A stretch of DNA of 64,000 nt from positions 930,001 to 994,000 of the forward strand of contig NC_063022.1 in NCBI RefSeq assembly GCF_020509005.1, in the 5' to 3' direction. Positions 24,178-35,816 of the stretch are shown in pieces. Made by a program: the position numbers and the translations under genes. The notes below the pieces were generated by a model. That model was not told the origin of the DNA and ran no database searches. It was given only the letters and a program-made list of their open reading frames with translations. Every line of letters starts with the position of its first letter. Positions within the stretch are counted from its first letter, which is position 1. This stretch comes from Fulvia fulva. Its lineage: Eukaryota; Ascomycota; Dothideomycetes; Mycosphaerellales; Mycosphaerellaceae.

Positions 24178-24415
24178 AACCTATTAAACAGGTACGAGTT
24201 ACGTAGTAGTAGAAGACGGCGGATTATACAAAAGACAAAGAAGGACCTAATAGGATAGCGTGTATCTATATATAGTATCGCTAGTATTAGTGTAGGTAGA
24301 TACTAGGTGTCCGGATATTTGCTAGCCTATAGGCTAGTAAACCCTAGTTACGTAATCTAGTTATATAACACACTTACACCTATATACTTGTCCTACGGCC
24401 TATATATTCTCAACA
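24178..24415 (-). repeat. Copia 5' LTR (238 bp)
   Basis: This matches 7033-7270. The minus-strand reading starts TGTTGAGAAT. The Copia internal region begins just below 24178. LINE-B' starts immediately at 24416, within its ORF2 at the FVDD motif, so the Copia probably inserted into that LINE. The other half of the LINE is not seen left of 7033. Confidence 0.82.
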
Positions 24416-25964
24416 GTAGATAATATAAATATCCTAGCGTAGTTAGGGTCTATAGAGGAAAACTACGTACTCCTAGAGGAGAGATATAGATAATACGAAA
24501 AGTAGGTAAGAGAGTATAGGGTAAAATTCGTACCGGACAAGTACTAACTTATCTATTTTAGTAAGGTAAAGACAAAACTCAACTTAGTAGTACTAGTAAA
24601 AATCTAGGGCTTCGAGACCTATCCTAGAAGGGAACTTAGAGTCCTTAGGATATAGCTAGACCCAAAACTTAGCTAGGGACTATAAGTAAAGAAGGCGTAA
24701 GCGAGAGCGGACACTAATAGATAATTAATCGAGAGACTTACTACGTTAACCTAGGAGGCGACCTTTATAAAGGCCTAGACTATATATAAGGCTATTATTA
24801 AGCCCGTAATGCTATATAGAGTAGTAATTTAGGTAGCGGAAAAACATATCCCGAAGAGAATTAAGGACCCCCTTAATAGAGCGTAGGTAGCTTACCTAAA
24901 GAGAGTACTAGGGGCATACAAGTCAACCCCTTATAGGATAATAGAAATGGAATCAGGTATAGCCCCTATTAGGGAGTACCTCTAGGGTATAAGGTGTCAA
25001 TACGTAGAGAAGACATTAGTATACCTAGCCTAGAGAACTATCTAAGTAGCTACTTAAAGGATAAGAACCTAGTAGGAGAGGAGGAGAAGACCTAATAGGC
25101 TATATATAATCCTATAGAAGGAAGTAGACCTAAAAACATTATAGGAAATCCTAGTAGCCCTTAAATAGAGAGAAGCTCTAAGGGAGCAAGCTAATATAGG
25201 GGACGAAGGGAAAAAGAAGCAAAGCTAAGTAGAAAGGATCGTAGGTCACTTATAGGAAACTCGTTAGAACTAAAAACCGGTGAGGCTAGGAGCCCTACTA
25301 GCGGCTAGGACCTTCGGGAGGTATAACTACCTTATCTATAAAGACCTAAAGAGGGTAGAAGTAAGTATAGCTATCTAGATTCGCTCTAAGTACATTAGGC
25401 TAAGAGCATACTTATACTAAAGAAGAGTCCTAGGATACGATTCTAAACGTTGCCCCTATAGCTACCTATCCTAAAAACCGGAGTATATAGTACTGAACTG
25501 TACTAAGTAGGTAAAAGAGAGAAGCTAGTAGAGGGCGAAGGTAAGAGACAGGTAATACTAGGCTATTATCTAGAATAGACAAGATATAAGGAGAGTGATA
25601 AGATAGATCCTTAACGAGGACTACCTAGAGCAATTCTCCCTAGTAGTAGAAACGGAAAGGTGGATAGAGAGGAGGGAGAGAGAGAGAAGAGCCGGGGAAA
25701 CAGAAGGGAGAAAGGAAATCGAGAGGAGGACATTACTAGGGTTACGGGCCAGGTAGTTATAGGGTAACAACTATAATACTAGCGTACTCTATAGGAAGGA
25801 GAACGAAAGGACAAGATAGGAAAGAACGAGGAGGGCAAAGACGAGGAGGTTTTTATCCGTTAATCGAGTTTCCTACCTATATAAATAGACCTAAATAGCG
25901 AGAGATCTATATAGGCTATAGGGCACTAAAATAGGCGAATGAATAATCTATCTATCTATCTATA
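24416..25964 (+). mobile_element. LINE-B', 3' part of a RIPped LINE
   Basis: This is the plus-strand remnant of a LINE-B-family ORF2, starting at the RT catalytic motif (VDNTNILA) and running through the C-terminal zinc motif to a TATC tail at 25946-25964. The frame is kept for about 1.3 kb, broken only by TAG/TAA at former Gln/Trp codons, for example around KHIPKRIKDPLNRAQV. It parallels 27480-29030 of LINE-B on the other strand. It is non-functional. Confidence 0.85.
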
Positions 25965-27443
25965 TATAAGGTAGAAGGGGCTAAGGTAGGTTATCGTATA
26001 CTAGCGGTATCTAGTATAGTAGATTACTTTAGGTAGAAAGGTATCCTATAGCCTAATATTATTACTAATATATAGCTTCGTTAGTATCGATCCTAGTATA
26101 CCGTTCAGATTTTCTACCTTCCTATTTGTTATAGGATAATATAGGGATATATTATCTAAGAGGGGCTGGTAGGGTAGCCCGTAGTCCTAATAGATTCTCT
26201 CGTATAGGAATACTATAGTCGCTTTAGTACCCGTATACAGAACGGCCTAAGTAACTAGCTAACCCGTAGCGTAATCTATCGCCGTAATAATATACTCGTT
26301 TCCTAGTAGACTCTTCGGTAAAGGCCCTACGACATTAATTGCCTATCTCTCGAAGGGCCTAAGCTTATTATTAACCTAGTAAAACCGCGGCTCGCGTAGT
26401 TTAGGCTTATTAGGCTTCTTTTTCTATATTAGCTAGTATCTAGGGTAGGATTCGATAAACTTTTGTACGTCCTTTCTTATACTAGGCTACTAGGCTCTTA
26501 TCTCGAGCTAACCTATTAGCCCGGGCGCCGTAAAGTGTCCGTATCGCTAGTATATATAGTTTACTAGATTAAGACGCTAGGTTAGTACGAGGAAAGGCGC
26601 TATTCCCTTATCGTCTAGAAGAATAAAGCCTAATCTAGGTTCCTTAGACTCGTCGATCGGTAGGAGTAGCTCGAATTCCTCTTCTCGTACCTTAATTAAG
26701 CTCTCGAGGTAGAGACCGTAAGTTAGTATCCGTCCCGTTAACTTAAACTACCTTATTAGTTTAGGGAATAAGTCGGTCTCGTTAGCTTCGAATCTTATAG
26801 CTACGAGTTGCTTAACCGGCTAAGCTAGGTTAGTAGGTCCTTCTCTAATAAAGTTAGGCCGACGGGAGAGCGTATCGGGAACGATCGCCTCTTCCCCCTT
26901 ACGATATCTAATGTCTAAGTTATATTACTAAAACTCTTTAGCCTATCGTACAATCCTCTTACTCTAGCCCTTAGTACTATTAAGGTACCTAAGCGACTAA
27001 CAATTGGTTAGGATCGTGACCGTATAGCTATTTTCTACGTAGTTATCCTAAGTTCGGAGGGCTTCCTTAATTACTAGGCCCTTCTTTTTATAAACTAGGT
27101 AATTTAGCTCGGCTCCCTAAAGCTTCCTTCTAGAGAAGGCTATAGGGTATAGCTAATTATTAGCTCCTATTTAATAGAGAGTAGCGCCTATAGCCTATTT
27201 AGATATATTAGTCTTAATCGTAAAGGGCTTCTTAGGGTTAGGCGGGATTAGTATAGGCCCTAAGGTTAGCGCGAGCTTTAGGCTCTTAAAAGCGTATACG
27301 TACTAGGCGTTCTATCGTACTAGGCGACGCTTTTTCCGCCTAAGTAACTCGTCGCTTTCCTTAAGAAGATCTAAGAGAGGTACTACGAGTTTCGCGAAGC
27401 CCTTAATAAAGCGGTAGTAGTAGCCTACGAGGCTAAGGAACTA
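25965..27443 (-). pseudogene. pol: Gypsy-H pol 3' half: RNase H and integrase, RIPped
   Basis: This is the minus-strand second half of Gypsy-H pol, separated from the RT by LINE-B. The integrase core at about 26180-26400 reads LLGNEYIITAIDYATG, the first catalytic Asp block of integrases. The preceding Lys/Pro stretch (KKKPNKPKLREPRFY) and a degraded zinc-binding region lie at about 26385-26520. RNase H is at about 26900-27400. The wording differs from Gypsy-A/B/C, so this is another clade. It is inactivated by TAG stops. Confidence 0.8.
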
Positions 27444-27659
27444 CCTAATCTACTATATAGATAGATAGATAGATTATTCATTCGCCTGTTTTAGTGCCCT
27501 ATGGCCTATGCAGGTCTCTCGCTATTTAGGTCTATTTGTGTAGGTAGGAAACCCGATTAACGGATGAAAACCTCCTCGTCTTTGCCCTCCTCGTTCTTTC
27601 CTGTCTTGTCCTTTCGTTCTCCTTCCTTCAGGGTACGCTAGTGTCATAGTTGTTACCCT

Positions 27660-30600
27660 ATGACTACCTTGCCCGTAACCCTAGTGATGTCCTCCTCTCG
27701 ATTCCCTTTCTCCCTTCTGTTTCCCCGGCTCTTCTCTCTCTCTCCCTCCTCTCTATCCACCTTTCCGTTTCTACTGCTAGGGAGAATTGCTCTAGGTAGT
27801 CCTCGTTAAGGATCCATCTTGTCACTCTCCTTATATCTTGTCTGTCCTAGATGATGGCCTAGTATTGCCTGTCTCTTGCCTTCGCCCTCCACTGGCTTCT
27901 CCCTTTTACCCACTTAGTACAGTTCAGCACTATGTGCTCCGGGTTTTGGGATAGGTAGCCACAGGGGCAACGTTTGGAATCGTATCCTAGGACTCTTCTT
28001 TGGTGCAAGTATGCTCTCAGCCCAATGTGCTCAGAGCGAATCTGGATAGCTATGCTTGCTTCCGCCCTCTTCAGGTCTTTGTAGATAAGGTAGTTATACC
28101 TCCCGAAGGTCCTGGCCGCTAGTGGGGCTCCTGGCCTCACCGGTTTTTGGTTCCAACGCGTTTCCTATAGGTGACCTGCGATCCTTTCTGCTTGGCTTTG
28201 CTTCTTTTTCCCTTTGTCCCCTGTGTTAGCTTGCTCCCTTAGAGCTTCTCTCTGTTCAAGGGCTGCTAGGATTTCCTGTGATGTTTTTAGGTCTACTTCC
28301 TTCTGTGGGATTATGTGTGGCCGGTTAGGTCTTCTCCTCCTCTCCCACTAGGTTCTTATCCTTTGAGTAGCTGCTTAGATAGTTCCCTGGGCTGGGTATG
28401 CTGATGTCTTCTCTGCGTATTGACACCTCATGCCCTGGAGGTACTCCCTAATAGGGGCTGTACCTGATTCCATTTCCATTGTCCTGTGAGGGGTTGACTT
28501 ATATGCCCCTAGTACTCTCTTTAGGCAGGCTGCCTGCGCTCTGTTAAGGGGGTCCTCAATTCTCTTCGGGATGTGTTTTTCCGCTGCCCAAATTGCTGCT
28601 CTATATAGCATTGCGGGCTTGACAATGGCCTTGTACATAGTCTGGGCCTTTGTGAAGGTCACCCCCTAGGTTGACGTAGTGAGTCTCTCGATTGATTGTC
28701 TGTTGGTGTCCGCTCTCGCTTGCGCCTTCTTCACTTGTGGTCTCTAGCTGAGTTTCGGGTCTAGCCATATCCCAAGGACTCTAAGTTCCCTTATAGGATG
28801 GGTCTCGAACCCCTGGATTTTTACTAGTACTACCAAGTTGTGTTTTGTCTTTGCCTTGCTAAAATGGATAAGTTAGTACTTGTCCGGTGCGAATTTTGCC
28901 CTATGCTCTCTTGCCCACTTTTCGCATTGTCTATGTCTCTCCTCTAGGAGTGCGCAGTTTTCCTCTATAGACCCCGACTACGCTAGGATATTTGTGTTAT
29001 CTACGAACCCCGATGCTAAGGTGTTTACTGTTTCTAGGAGTGGGGTCAGGTCGGCTATAAAGAGGAGGAACAGAATTGGGGAGAGTGTAGAGCCCTGTAG
29101 GATGCCCGTGTTCGCAATTGGGGTCTGCGGGGCTTTGAAGGACCCTAGGAGGATCTAGGTTGTTCTGTCCTTAAGGAATAACTATACAAAGTGTACTATC
29201 TAGGCTAGGATGCTTTTCATTCTAAGGATGTGTAGGAGCCTTACGTAGGACACATTGTCGAAAGCCCCTAATATGTCTAGTGAAAGTAGTGAGGCTACCT
29301 TATTGTTGCTATAGTGCCAGATGTGTCTAATTTGCTCTATGATCATTTCGACTGCTGTGAGGGTAGATCTCTTTTGTCTCCCCCCCATTTGCGTTGCCGG
29401 GAGGAGGTTGTGTTCTTCTACTATTCCGGTGAGCCTTATAGCCACGACCTTCTCTAGGAGCTTCCCTAGTGTGTTCAGCAACGCAATTGGTCTATATGAC
29501 TTCAACTTAGTATAGTCTTCCTTTTAGGGTTTCCTTAGGACGCAAGTTAGTGATTGCCTAAAGGCCTTTAGGTAATACCCCTACTTTATGCACTAGGTAA
29601 AGATTGGCGTAAGCACTAGAGTGATAAGGCTGCTGCTAGCTTTTAGGTAACGGTTAGGGATCTTGTCTAGGCCTAGGGCTTTGTTGCCCTTCAGTTTCTT
29701 GATAATGTTTCCGATCTCTATAGTAGACACTTGCTAGTTAGCCTCCCTTAGCGGAGGAATGTGTGTTCCTAGGATGTTGCTTAGGTCTGCCTCTACCTAA
29801 GTCCCGAAGAAGTGGTCTACGAATGCTTTCGCTTTCCCTATCGGAGTGGTTTGCGTTTCCCCGTCTTAGTCCTATATTAAGGGAAACTAGGGCGGGGAGT
29901 TTCGTTCCTCGTCTGGTTTCCTAGCCTATTCTACTAGTCTCTAGATTTGTTCCGGGTGTTCTGTGATCATCCCTATAGTTGACCTCCACTCCTGCGTCTT
30001 GTCTCTTCTAATCTGCGCCTTCTTTGCTTTGTACGCGTTGTTATAGGCTTCCCAGTTTGCTTGGGTACGTCGTTGCTCCTATCTCCTTCTTGCTCTCCTT
30101 GCCTCCTTGACTTTGGCTGTGCACTCTAGTGTCCAGTATAGCTTCTAGTATAGCGACTATCTCTTCTTAGGTATATAGGCCTGGGCTGCCCTTTGTATAG
30201 CTTCTATCAGCTACTCTACTGCTTGGTCAATCCCCTCCGTTATATGTATGTTGTTAATGTTCACCTGTTCTAGTTCGCCTTCTAGCCGCTGCTATACTAG
30301 TGTCCACTCGGCCTACTTCTAGCAGAGCCTCCTCTCAGGTTCCCTCTCCTCCTTAACTGTGAGTTGGATGTCGGTTTGGATTAGATAGTGGTCTGATAAG
30401 GACTCTAGTTAGTCATTGACTATGCAGCTTTCTACCCGTCGTGTTAAGGCGTAGGACATAAAGTATAGGTCTAGCGTGCTAGAACTGTTGTTTCTAGCCC
30501 AAGTTTCTGTTCCCTTTGGCGTAATCAAGTCCATTTGGGCTGTTTCTATCTGACTAATGAGCCTCCCTACTAAGAAGTGGTGTGCTAGGGTGAAGTCCGA

Positions 30601-31060
30601 TCCCCACTTTAGGTAGTAGAGGTTGAAATCTCCTATCACGATGTTGTGGTTTTGTTGGTCTATTGCTTCCGGGAGCCTTCCTAGCGTATGTAGTTGTGTG
30701 CTGCTTCTGGACTCTAGAGGTAGGTTGTATACGCTATAGATCAGGACTTGGCCTTGAGTTATTTTGAGCTGTACTATAGTGATATCCCTATCGGTTCTCG
30801 GCCAGGCCTGCTAGTCCTCTACTAGTACCTTCTTACTGACATAGATACAAGTTCGTAGGACTCCCTCGATTCTGTTTATTACTACGTAGTATCTCGGGTC
30901 TCGTACAGTTGATGGAATCCTAGAGTGTAGGTTGATCTATAGTTCCTGTATTGCTATAATGTGGTGTTCCTCCGGGTCTAAGGCTTGTAGAAAGCTCCTT
31001 TGGACCTTGTCTTTGCTTCTGTTCACATTATACTGAATGATTAATAGTCTATTAGTGTGA
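27660..31060 (-). pseudogene. LINE-B ORF2 with RIP stops
   Basis: This is a degraded endonuclease/RT protein. Open segments show the endonuclease GDFNLYYLKWG (about 30610-30640), RT SYRPIALLNTLGK (about 29465-29500), SLDILGAFDNVS (about 29250-29280) and, near 29010, the catalytic FVDN, a G-to-A loss of FVDD. The C-terminal zinc motif CPCGYLSQNPEHIVLNC lies at about 27920-27970. The domain order equals LINE-A ORF2, but the protein sequence differs clearly, so it is a separate family. All breaks that I followed are TAG or TAA in frame. Confidence 0.88.
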
Positions 31061-31069
31061 GGCATTAGG

Positions 31070-32370
31070 ACATGTTTATGTCTAGGTCCGTTTAGTCTTG
31101 CTGTTAGTCTTGCTCTTAGTTTTCCCGTCCCTCCTCCTGTTCTTCCCTTTGGGGTTGGCTCCCTATCATTTGGTTGATTCTTATTTGTCTATTGCTCTGC
31201 GCTGCCTTGTACAAGAACGTTGGTCTCCCTATTGCTAGCACTATTTATGGCTCCTCTTGTGGCCGGGGTCTCTTATTCGGGTGGGTGGTTCTCTCTAGTT
31301 ATTTCTGTTCACCTACTAGGAACCTAGTTAGTGTTGTTACCCTTGCTTCCCGCGCTCTCCACTGGGCTGATAGTCTAACTAGGCATTGGTTTGACCATGC
31401 CGGGTGTTTTCTCCTACATGCTGCGCATCTTGTGTCCTCCTTCCGTTTTTGGCACTCTTGGGTCGCGTGATCACCAGCACAGTGTGAGCAGACTGGTGTG
31501 GCTTTGCTACACTTTGGGGCAATGTGTCCGTACTGTTGACAGTTGAAACATTGAAGGATTCTGTGGTTGCTCTGATGGATTTCTACATCTAGCTTCTTAA
31601 AGTCCTAGTACAACCCTTGGTCTAAGACCTTGTTCGCTTGCTCTAGTGTTGCAACCTATAAGATCAGCGAGGAGGCCCTCTTACCCTCCTCTATCTTCTT
31701 CTTGACCTACGCTGTCTTTGTGATCTGTAGTCCTAGTACTATTACCTAGTTTTGCCTCTAGAGGTTTAGTGTATCCCTTTGTGTGTCAAAGGTTCGTGGG
31801 ACCCTATGCGCAATTACTATATACTGTTGATGGGAGACTTTCGCTGTGCTCTCGATCTTCAGTGTCCACTCCTTATTTATTTCGAGGGCCTTCTTGTCCT
31901 ATACGTGTGCTGTAAACAGCTTGACCCCTTTGTTGTCTGCCCTTGCCCCTACTATTCCCTTTACTCCGATCTTCTCGACTATCTCCCTCCCGGTCATCTT
32001 TCCTATCTCTTCCTTCTCTTTCTGGTCCGTAATATAGACTCGTAGTACTGTGCTTTAAGGGGGGGTGGGTTGGCTCGCGATTGTTGCCTAGGTCGTTAGG
32101 CCCTAGGTCTGTCTCGGGTCTCTTTAAGGGTTGTTTCTTACGTTTCGTGTTGCTGCCTCGATTGCCATGTTGATCGTAGTGCTTGTTTGTCGTTTGAGCG
32201 CCTTCAGTCCCCCGAGTAGTTCGCTTATTACTCCTTTTAGTGCTCTCTCCGGAAACCTCCCTTCTTCTGCCGCTACCATCTCTTCCGCCTTCTTATAGAG
32301 CGTCCTCCACTCGTCTCCCCCCTTGCTCTCGGTCGTCTACTGCCGTCGTCGTCGCCATTTTTCAATCCGT
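31070..32370 (-). pseudogene. LINE-B ORF1, zinc-knuckle protein with RIP stops
   Basis: This is a near-complete LINE ORF1 frame read from about 32365 downward. The N-terminal part is basic (KRIEKWRRRRQ, then ESKGGDEWRTLYKKAEEM). A central RRM-like or coiled segment follows. Three CCHC knuckles follow at about 31370-31560: CFNCQQYGHIAPKC, CSHCAGDHATQEC, and CAACRRKHPAWSNQC. About ten TAG/TAA codons interrupt it and no frameshift is obvious. The ATG near 32357 is in another frame, so the start appears lost at the truncated 5' end. Confidence 0.8.
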
Positions 32371-32403
32371 TTCCCTAGATATATAGGTCGATCGGCGGTA
32401 TAG

Positions 32404-35312
32404 CCTAATCTACTATATATTAGTAGGCGTAGGCTAACTATTAATCGCGTCGATCTTGTCTTATAGTGGCCTAATCGAATTCTTCTCGATCTAATGCCCG
32501 TAGAAGGTGACTAACTTGACTCTAATATCGTACTTCTTAGGGGAGTAGAATAGTTTAGCTTTCTTTAGGCGGTTAAAGACCTCCTTTAGATCTTTTTCGT
32601 ACTGTTCCTTAGAGTCTAAGAAGACTAGGATGTCGTCGAGGTACACGACGACCTTCTTCTAAAGTAGATCCCTTAAGATCTTGTTTATTATAGACTAAAA
32701 CGAGGCTAGGGCGCTTATTAGCCTAAAGGGTATAATAAGGAACTCGTACTTCCTATCCCTAGTATTAAACGTAGTCTTATACGTATCGGCTAAGTCGGTT
32801 AGTAGCTACTAGTACCCTAAGACTAGGTCTAGTTTACTAAAGTATTTAGCCTTCGCGACCGTATCTAGGCATTCCTAGATACGTAGGAGGGGGAAGCCGT
32901 TTTTAGTAGTTACGGCGTTTAGGGCGCGATAGTCAATATATATACGCTACTAGCCGTCTAGCTTAGGGATAAAGAGGACTAGGGATCCCTAGGGTAAGGA
33001 CGAGACCTTAATTAGTCCGCGATTAAGGAGTATCTAGATCTAGCGAGCCTGTTCTCGAAGCTAACTAGGGTTTAGACGGTATACGGGCTAGTTAATAGGT
33101 CGAGCGTTACTAGTAGGGATAGTATAGTCGAAAGCTCTCTTCCGTAGGAGTCTAGCCGGGAGCTAAGCTCTCTAGATCTCTAGGAAGAGATTAACTAACG
33201 TCTAGAAGACCCGGTTACCTACCTATAGTAGCTAAGACTTATTGTCTAGGTCTCCTACTATAGCTATAAGGCGTTCGTATACCTTGTCTAAGCCGTGTTC
33301 CTCGAAGTCGATATTAACTAGGATATCGTCGGGGAGTCGCCTAAGCGAGTTAAAGAACTAGGGTCCTTTGTATCGTATAGCGAAGTCTACTAAATATATA
33401 GAGTTAAACACTTCTAGCTCGCCTTTGTCGTCCTTTAGGTTAAATACCTTAGAGTACGACCTAATCGTATAGTGCCGGCTACGCCGGTCCCGTAGTCTAG
33501 TAGAGCTAGACTACTAGTTTACGTCCGGTTTGACTTCCTAGAACTACTTAAGGCCTAGGATAAGGTCAAATCCTTCTATATCGATAACTCTAGCGGGGAC
33601 TATGTCCTACTAGGTACTAATCTAATATAGTAGAAGGACACCCTAAGTAGAAATAATCTCCTTACCGTTTAAGAGGACGATCCTTACTAGCGGTAAGTCC
33701 CTAAAAAGCGATCGAGGGAGTTACTTTAATTTTCGGGCTAAGAGGTATACTTTAGAGGCTACGTAGTCTAGAGTAACCTTAGCCCGAACCTAATTAGGTC
33801 CTAGGCGGGCATTAATAGTAAAGAGCCCTCTACCTATTGCTATTAGTCTCTCTATTATATAGTCGACCTCCTCTTTAGTCTCCGACTCGGGTTCTTTAAA
33901 TAAAGATAACGCTCTATCCTCTTCTACTTATATCTACTAAGCCTTACCCTTAGTAGCTAGGGTCGTCCTATTCTAGTAGGATTCTCTAGGTAGGGGTATA
34001 GAGGCGTCTAATAATCCTAAGTACGTCTACCTCGATTAAGACGTCTTAGGCTCTATTTTTTAGCTTAGAGTAGTCGCGCGCGAAGTGGCCTATATTACTA
34101 TAGTTATAGTATTCGTCTAAGCGCCCGGAGAGGCCTCTACGATTACCTCGCCCGTGTCTACGTCCGCCGCGGCCTCTACCGCGTCCTCTACCGCGCGCCA
34201 AGCTACCTAAGTCGCTCCGAAGAGCTATAAAGGCTTTAGTATCTCCGTCTACGAACTTCTCGACGGCTAATATTATTACGGCTAGCTTCTAGTCCCTTCC
34301 GGGGCTAAGATAGAGTCGCTAGCCGGCTATAATAGCCTACTAGAAGTAGACGCGAATATTTGTATTAGTCGCTCGGAAGTTATAATTGTCTAGTTTAGCT
34401 AGTATATCGGGCTTTAGGCCGGCTAGAAACTTATATAGGTAGGTAAAGTTATCTAGTAGGGCAGTTATACGGCTCCTAGTTAGCCTAAGCAACCTAATAA
34501 AGGTCCTAATACTCCTAGTTTAACGGGTAGTCTCCTACTTACGCTAGATCTACTCCTAATAGTCTAGGTCGACTATAAAGTTAGAGATCTACGTAATTAT
34601 ATCGTCGAAATTGCCGTGCCTAAGATAAGGGGGCTTTAGGCGCGTTTCTTTGATAGCTTTAAACTATAACTAGTTAAAGTCGCTACCGACGAAGCTACTA
34701 ACGAGCTCTAGTTTCTCTAGGTCGGAAAGGCGTGGTTTAATAATCTGTTTCTTATTTAGGCTAATCTAGGCTCTAATAGACAATATCTAGTTAAGGTACT
34801 CGTTATTCTAAGCGTTAGACTTTAGAATAGAGAGATCTCCTATCCTAGGTACCTTACCTCTACTAGCTAGCTCGTTATATAGGCCGAAGTTATCTTTGTC
34901 TAGGTAGTCCGCCCTATCTATCTCCGCGTCGCTATCGCGGTTAGGGCGGCGGTACGACCGAGTAGCTAGGGGTATAGCCTAAGTAGCCCTAAAGGTGTCG
35001 TTTAGGCTAGTAGGCTAAGCCGTATAGTTATTACCTAGGGCGCGACTATAGGCTAGGCTCTCTCCGACTAGATAAGTAGTAAAACCTTACTAGTCTAGTA
35101 GGTAATAACCGCCTTAATTAGGGTATTAGTTAGTATCCTCTATACTAAAGGTTTAAGTAGCCCGCCCCGTTCGTAGGAGCTAAGATAAGGTTAGTAAGGT
35201 TACCTCGCTTAGCTTTAGTACTAAGATCCGACTAAGGCGTAAGTTAGAGACTTATAGCTTAGGAGATTTACTTATAGGCTGATTTAACCTAATAGAAAGG
35301 CTAAAAGGAAGG
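32404..35312 (-). pseudogene. Gypsy-H gag and pol 5' half, RIPped
   Basis: This is the rest of Gypsy-H beyond LINE-B. RT at about 32480-33050 keeps the catalytic VVYLDDILVF (32640-32670). RT fingers and protease extend to about 33900. Gag ends with an Arg/Gly-rich stretch followed by a zinc knuckle, YYNYSNIGHFARD, at about 34075-34115, its first Cys now Tyr. The capsid region continues to about 35130. Stops are TAG/TAA. The outer LTR at this end could not be recognised; the element fades near 35.3 kb, where unmutated sequence begins. Confidence 0.78.
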
Positions 35313-35423
35313 AAAGCTACTAGATATAAGAACCTTGGCGAGTGTGAATCTGAGATATAGAAAAGCTACTAGATATAAGAACCTTGGCGAGTGTGAATCT
35401 GAGATATAGAAAAGCTACCTGAG
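35313..35423. repeat. 49-bp tandem repeat, 2.2 copies
   Basis: Two perfect 49-bp units (35313-35361 and 35362-35410) are followed by a partial third (AAAGCTACCTGAG). It lies at the boundary between RIPped Gypsy-H and the gene island. It has normal CpA/TpG and no coding potential. Confidence 0.9.
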
Positions 35424-35816
35424 AAAACTCCAAATACAAAGCTGAGCGCCAAGCCGGCGGTGTGTTCGGATAAGAACGTCACATGGCGAACTCGCAGTCA
35501 ATATCACCCGTACGACTGCCCCCAGCATGCTACTAACGAGACGTGGCGTGTAGCCCACGCCCACGAGAGGGCTGGTGTGTGGAGCTTCACACCCCTGCGC
35601 TTAATCCTGGAGGTCACGACCGCCAACAGCACGTTTTTCGGCTTTGCAAGTCTCGCACGCCCTTATCTCATTCCCTCAATCCATATGTCCAGGTCAATGC
35701 TGTTTCCTGACCGCGACTGTAGCCGACCCCGGACGCAACTCGGGCTTCCAGATTCCGGCATTCCGTTTTCATGGCTCGGGTCGTCACCGAGGCCGTGAAG
35801 GCGCCGACTATGTCGG

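Larger units (their letters stand above)
27460..32403 (-). mobile_element. LINE-B, near full-length, moderately RIPped
   Basis: This LINE of about 4.9 kb sits in Gypsy-H pol with the 16-bp target duplication CCTAATCTACTATATA at 27444-27459 and 32404-32419. It has a GATA tail at 27460-27474. ORF2 (about 27660-31060) and ORF1 (about 31070-32370) keep single long frames interrupted only by TAG/TAA. CpA remains common, so it has seen less RIP than its host. At its extreme 5' end (32373-32403) it carries a fragment matching LINE-D ORF2, not a normal 5' UTR. Confidence 0.9.

Noticed and set aside
35460..35798. 112-codon frame upstream of the chitinase, suggestive of a Cys-containing N-terminal domain
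   Set aside because: No family recognised, and the adjacent frames are equally open. It may be eroded 5' sequence of the chitinase, but this cannot be shown.
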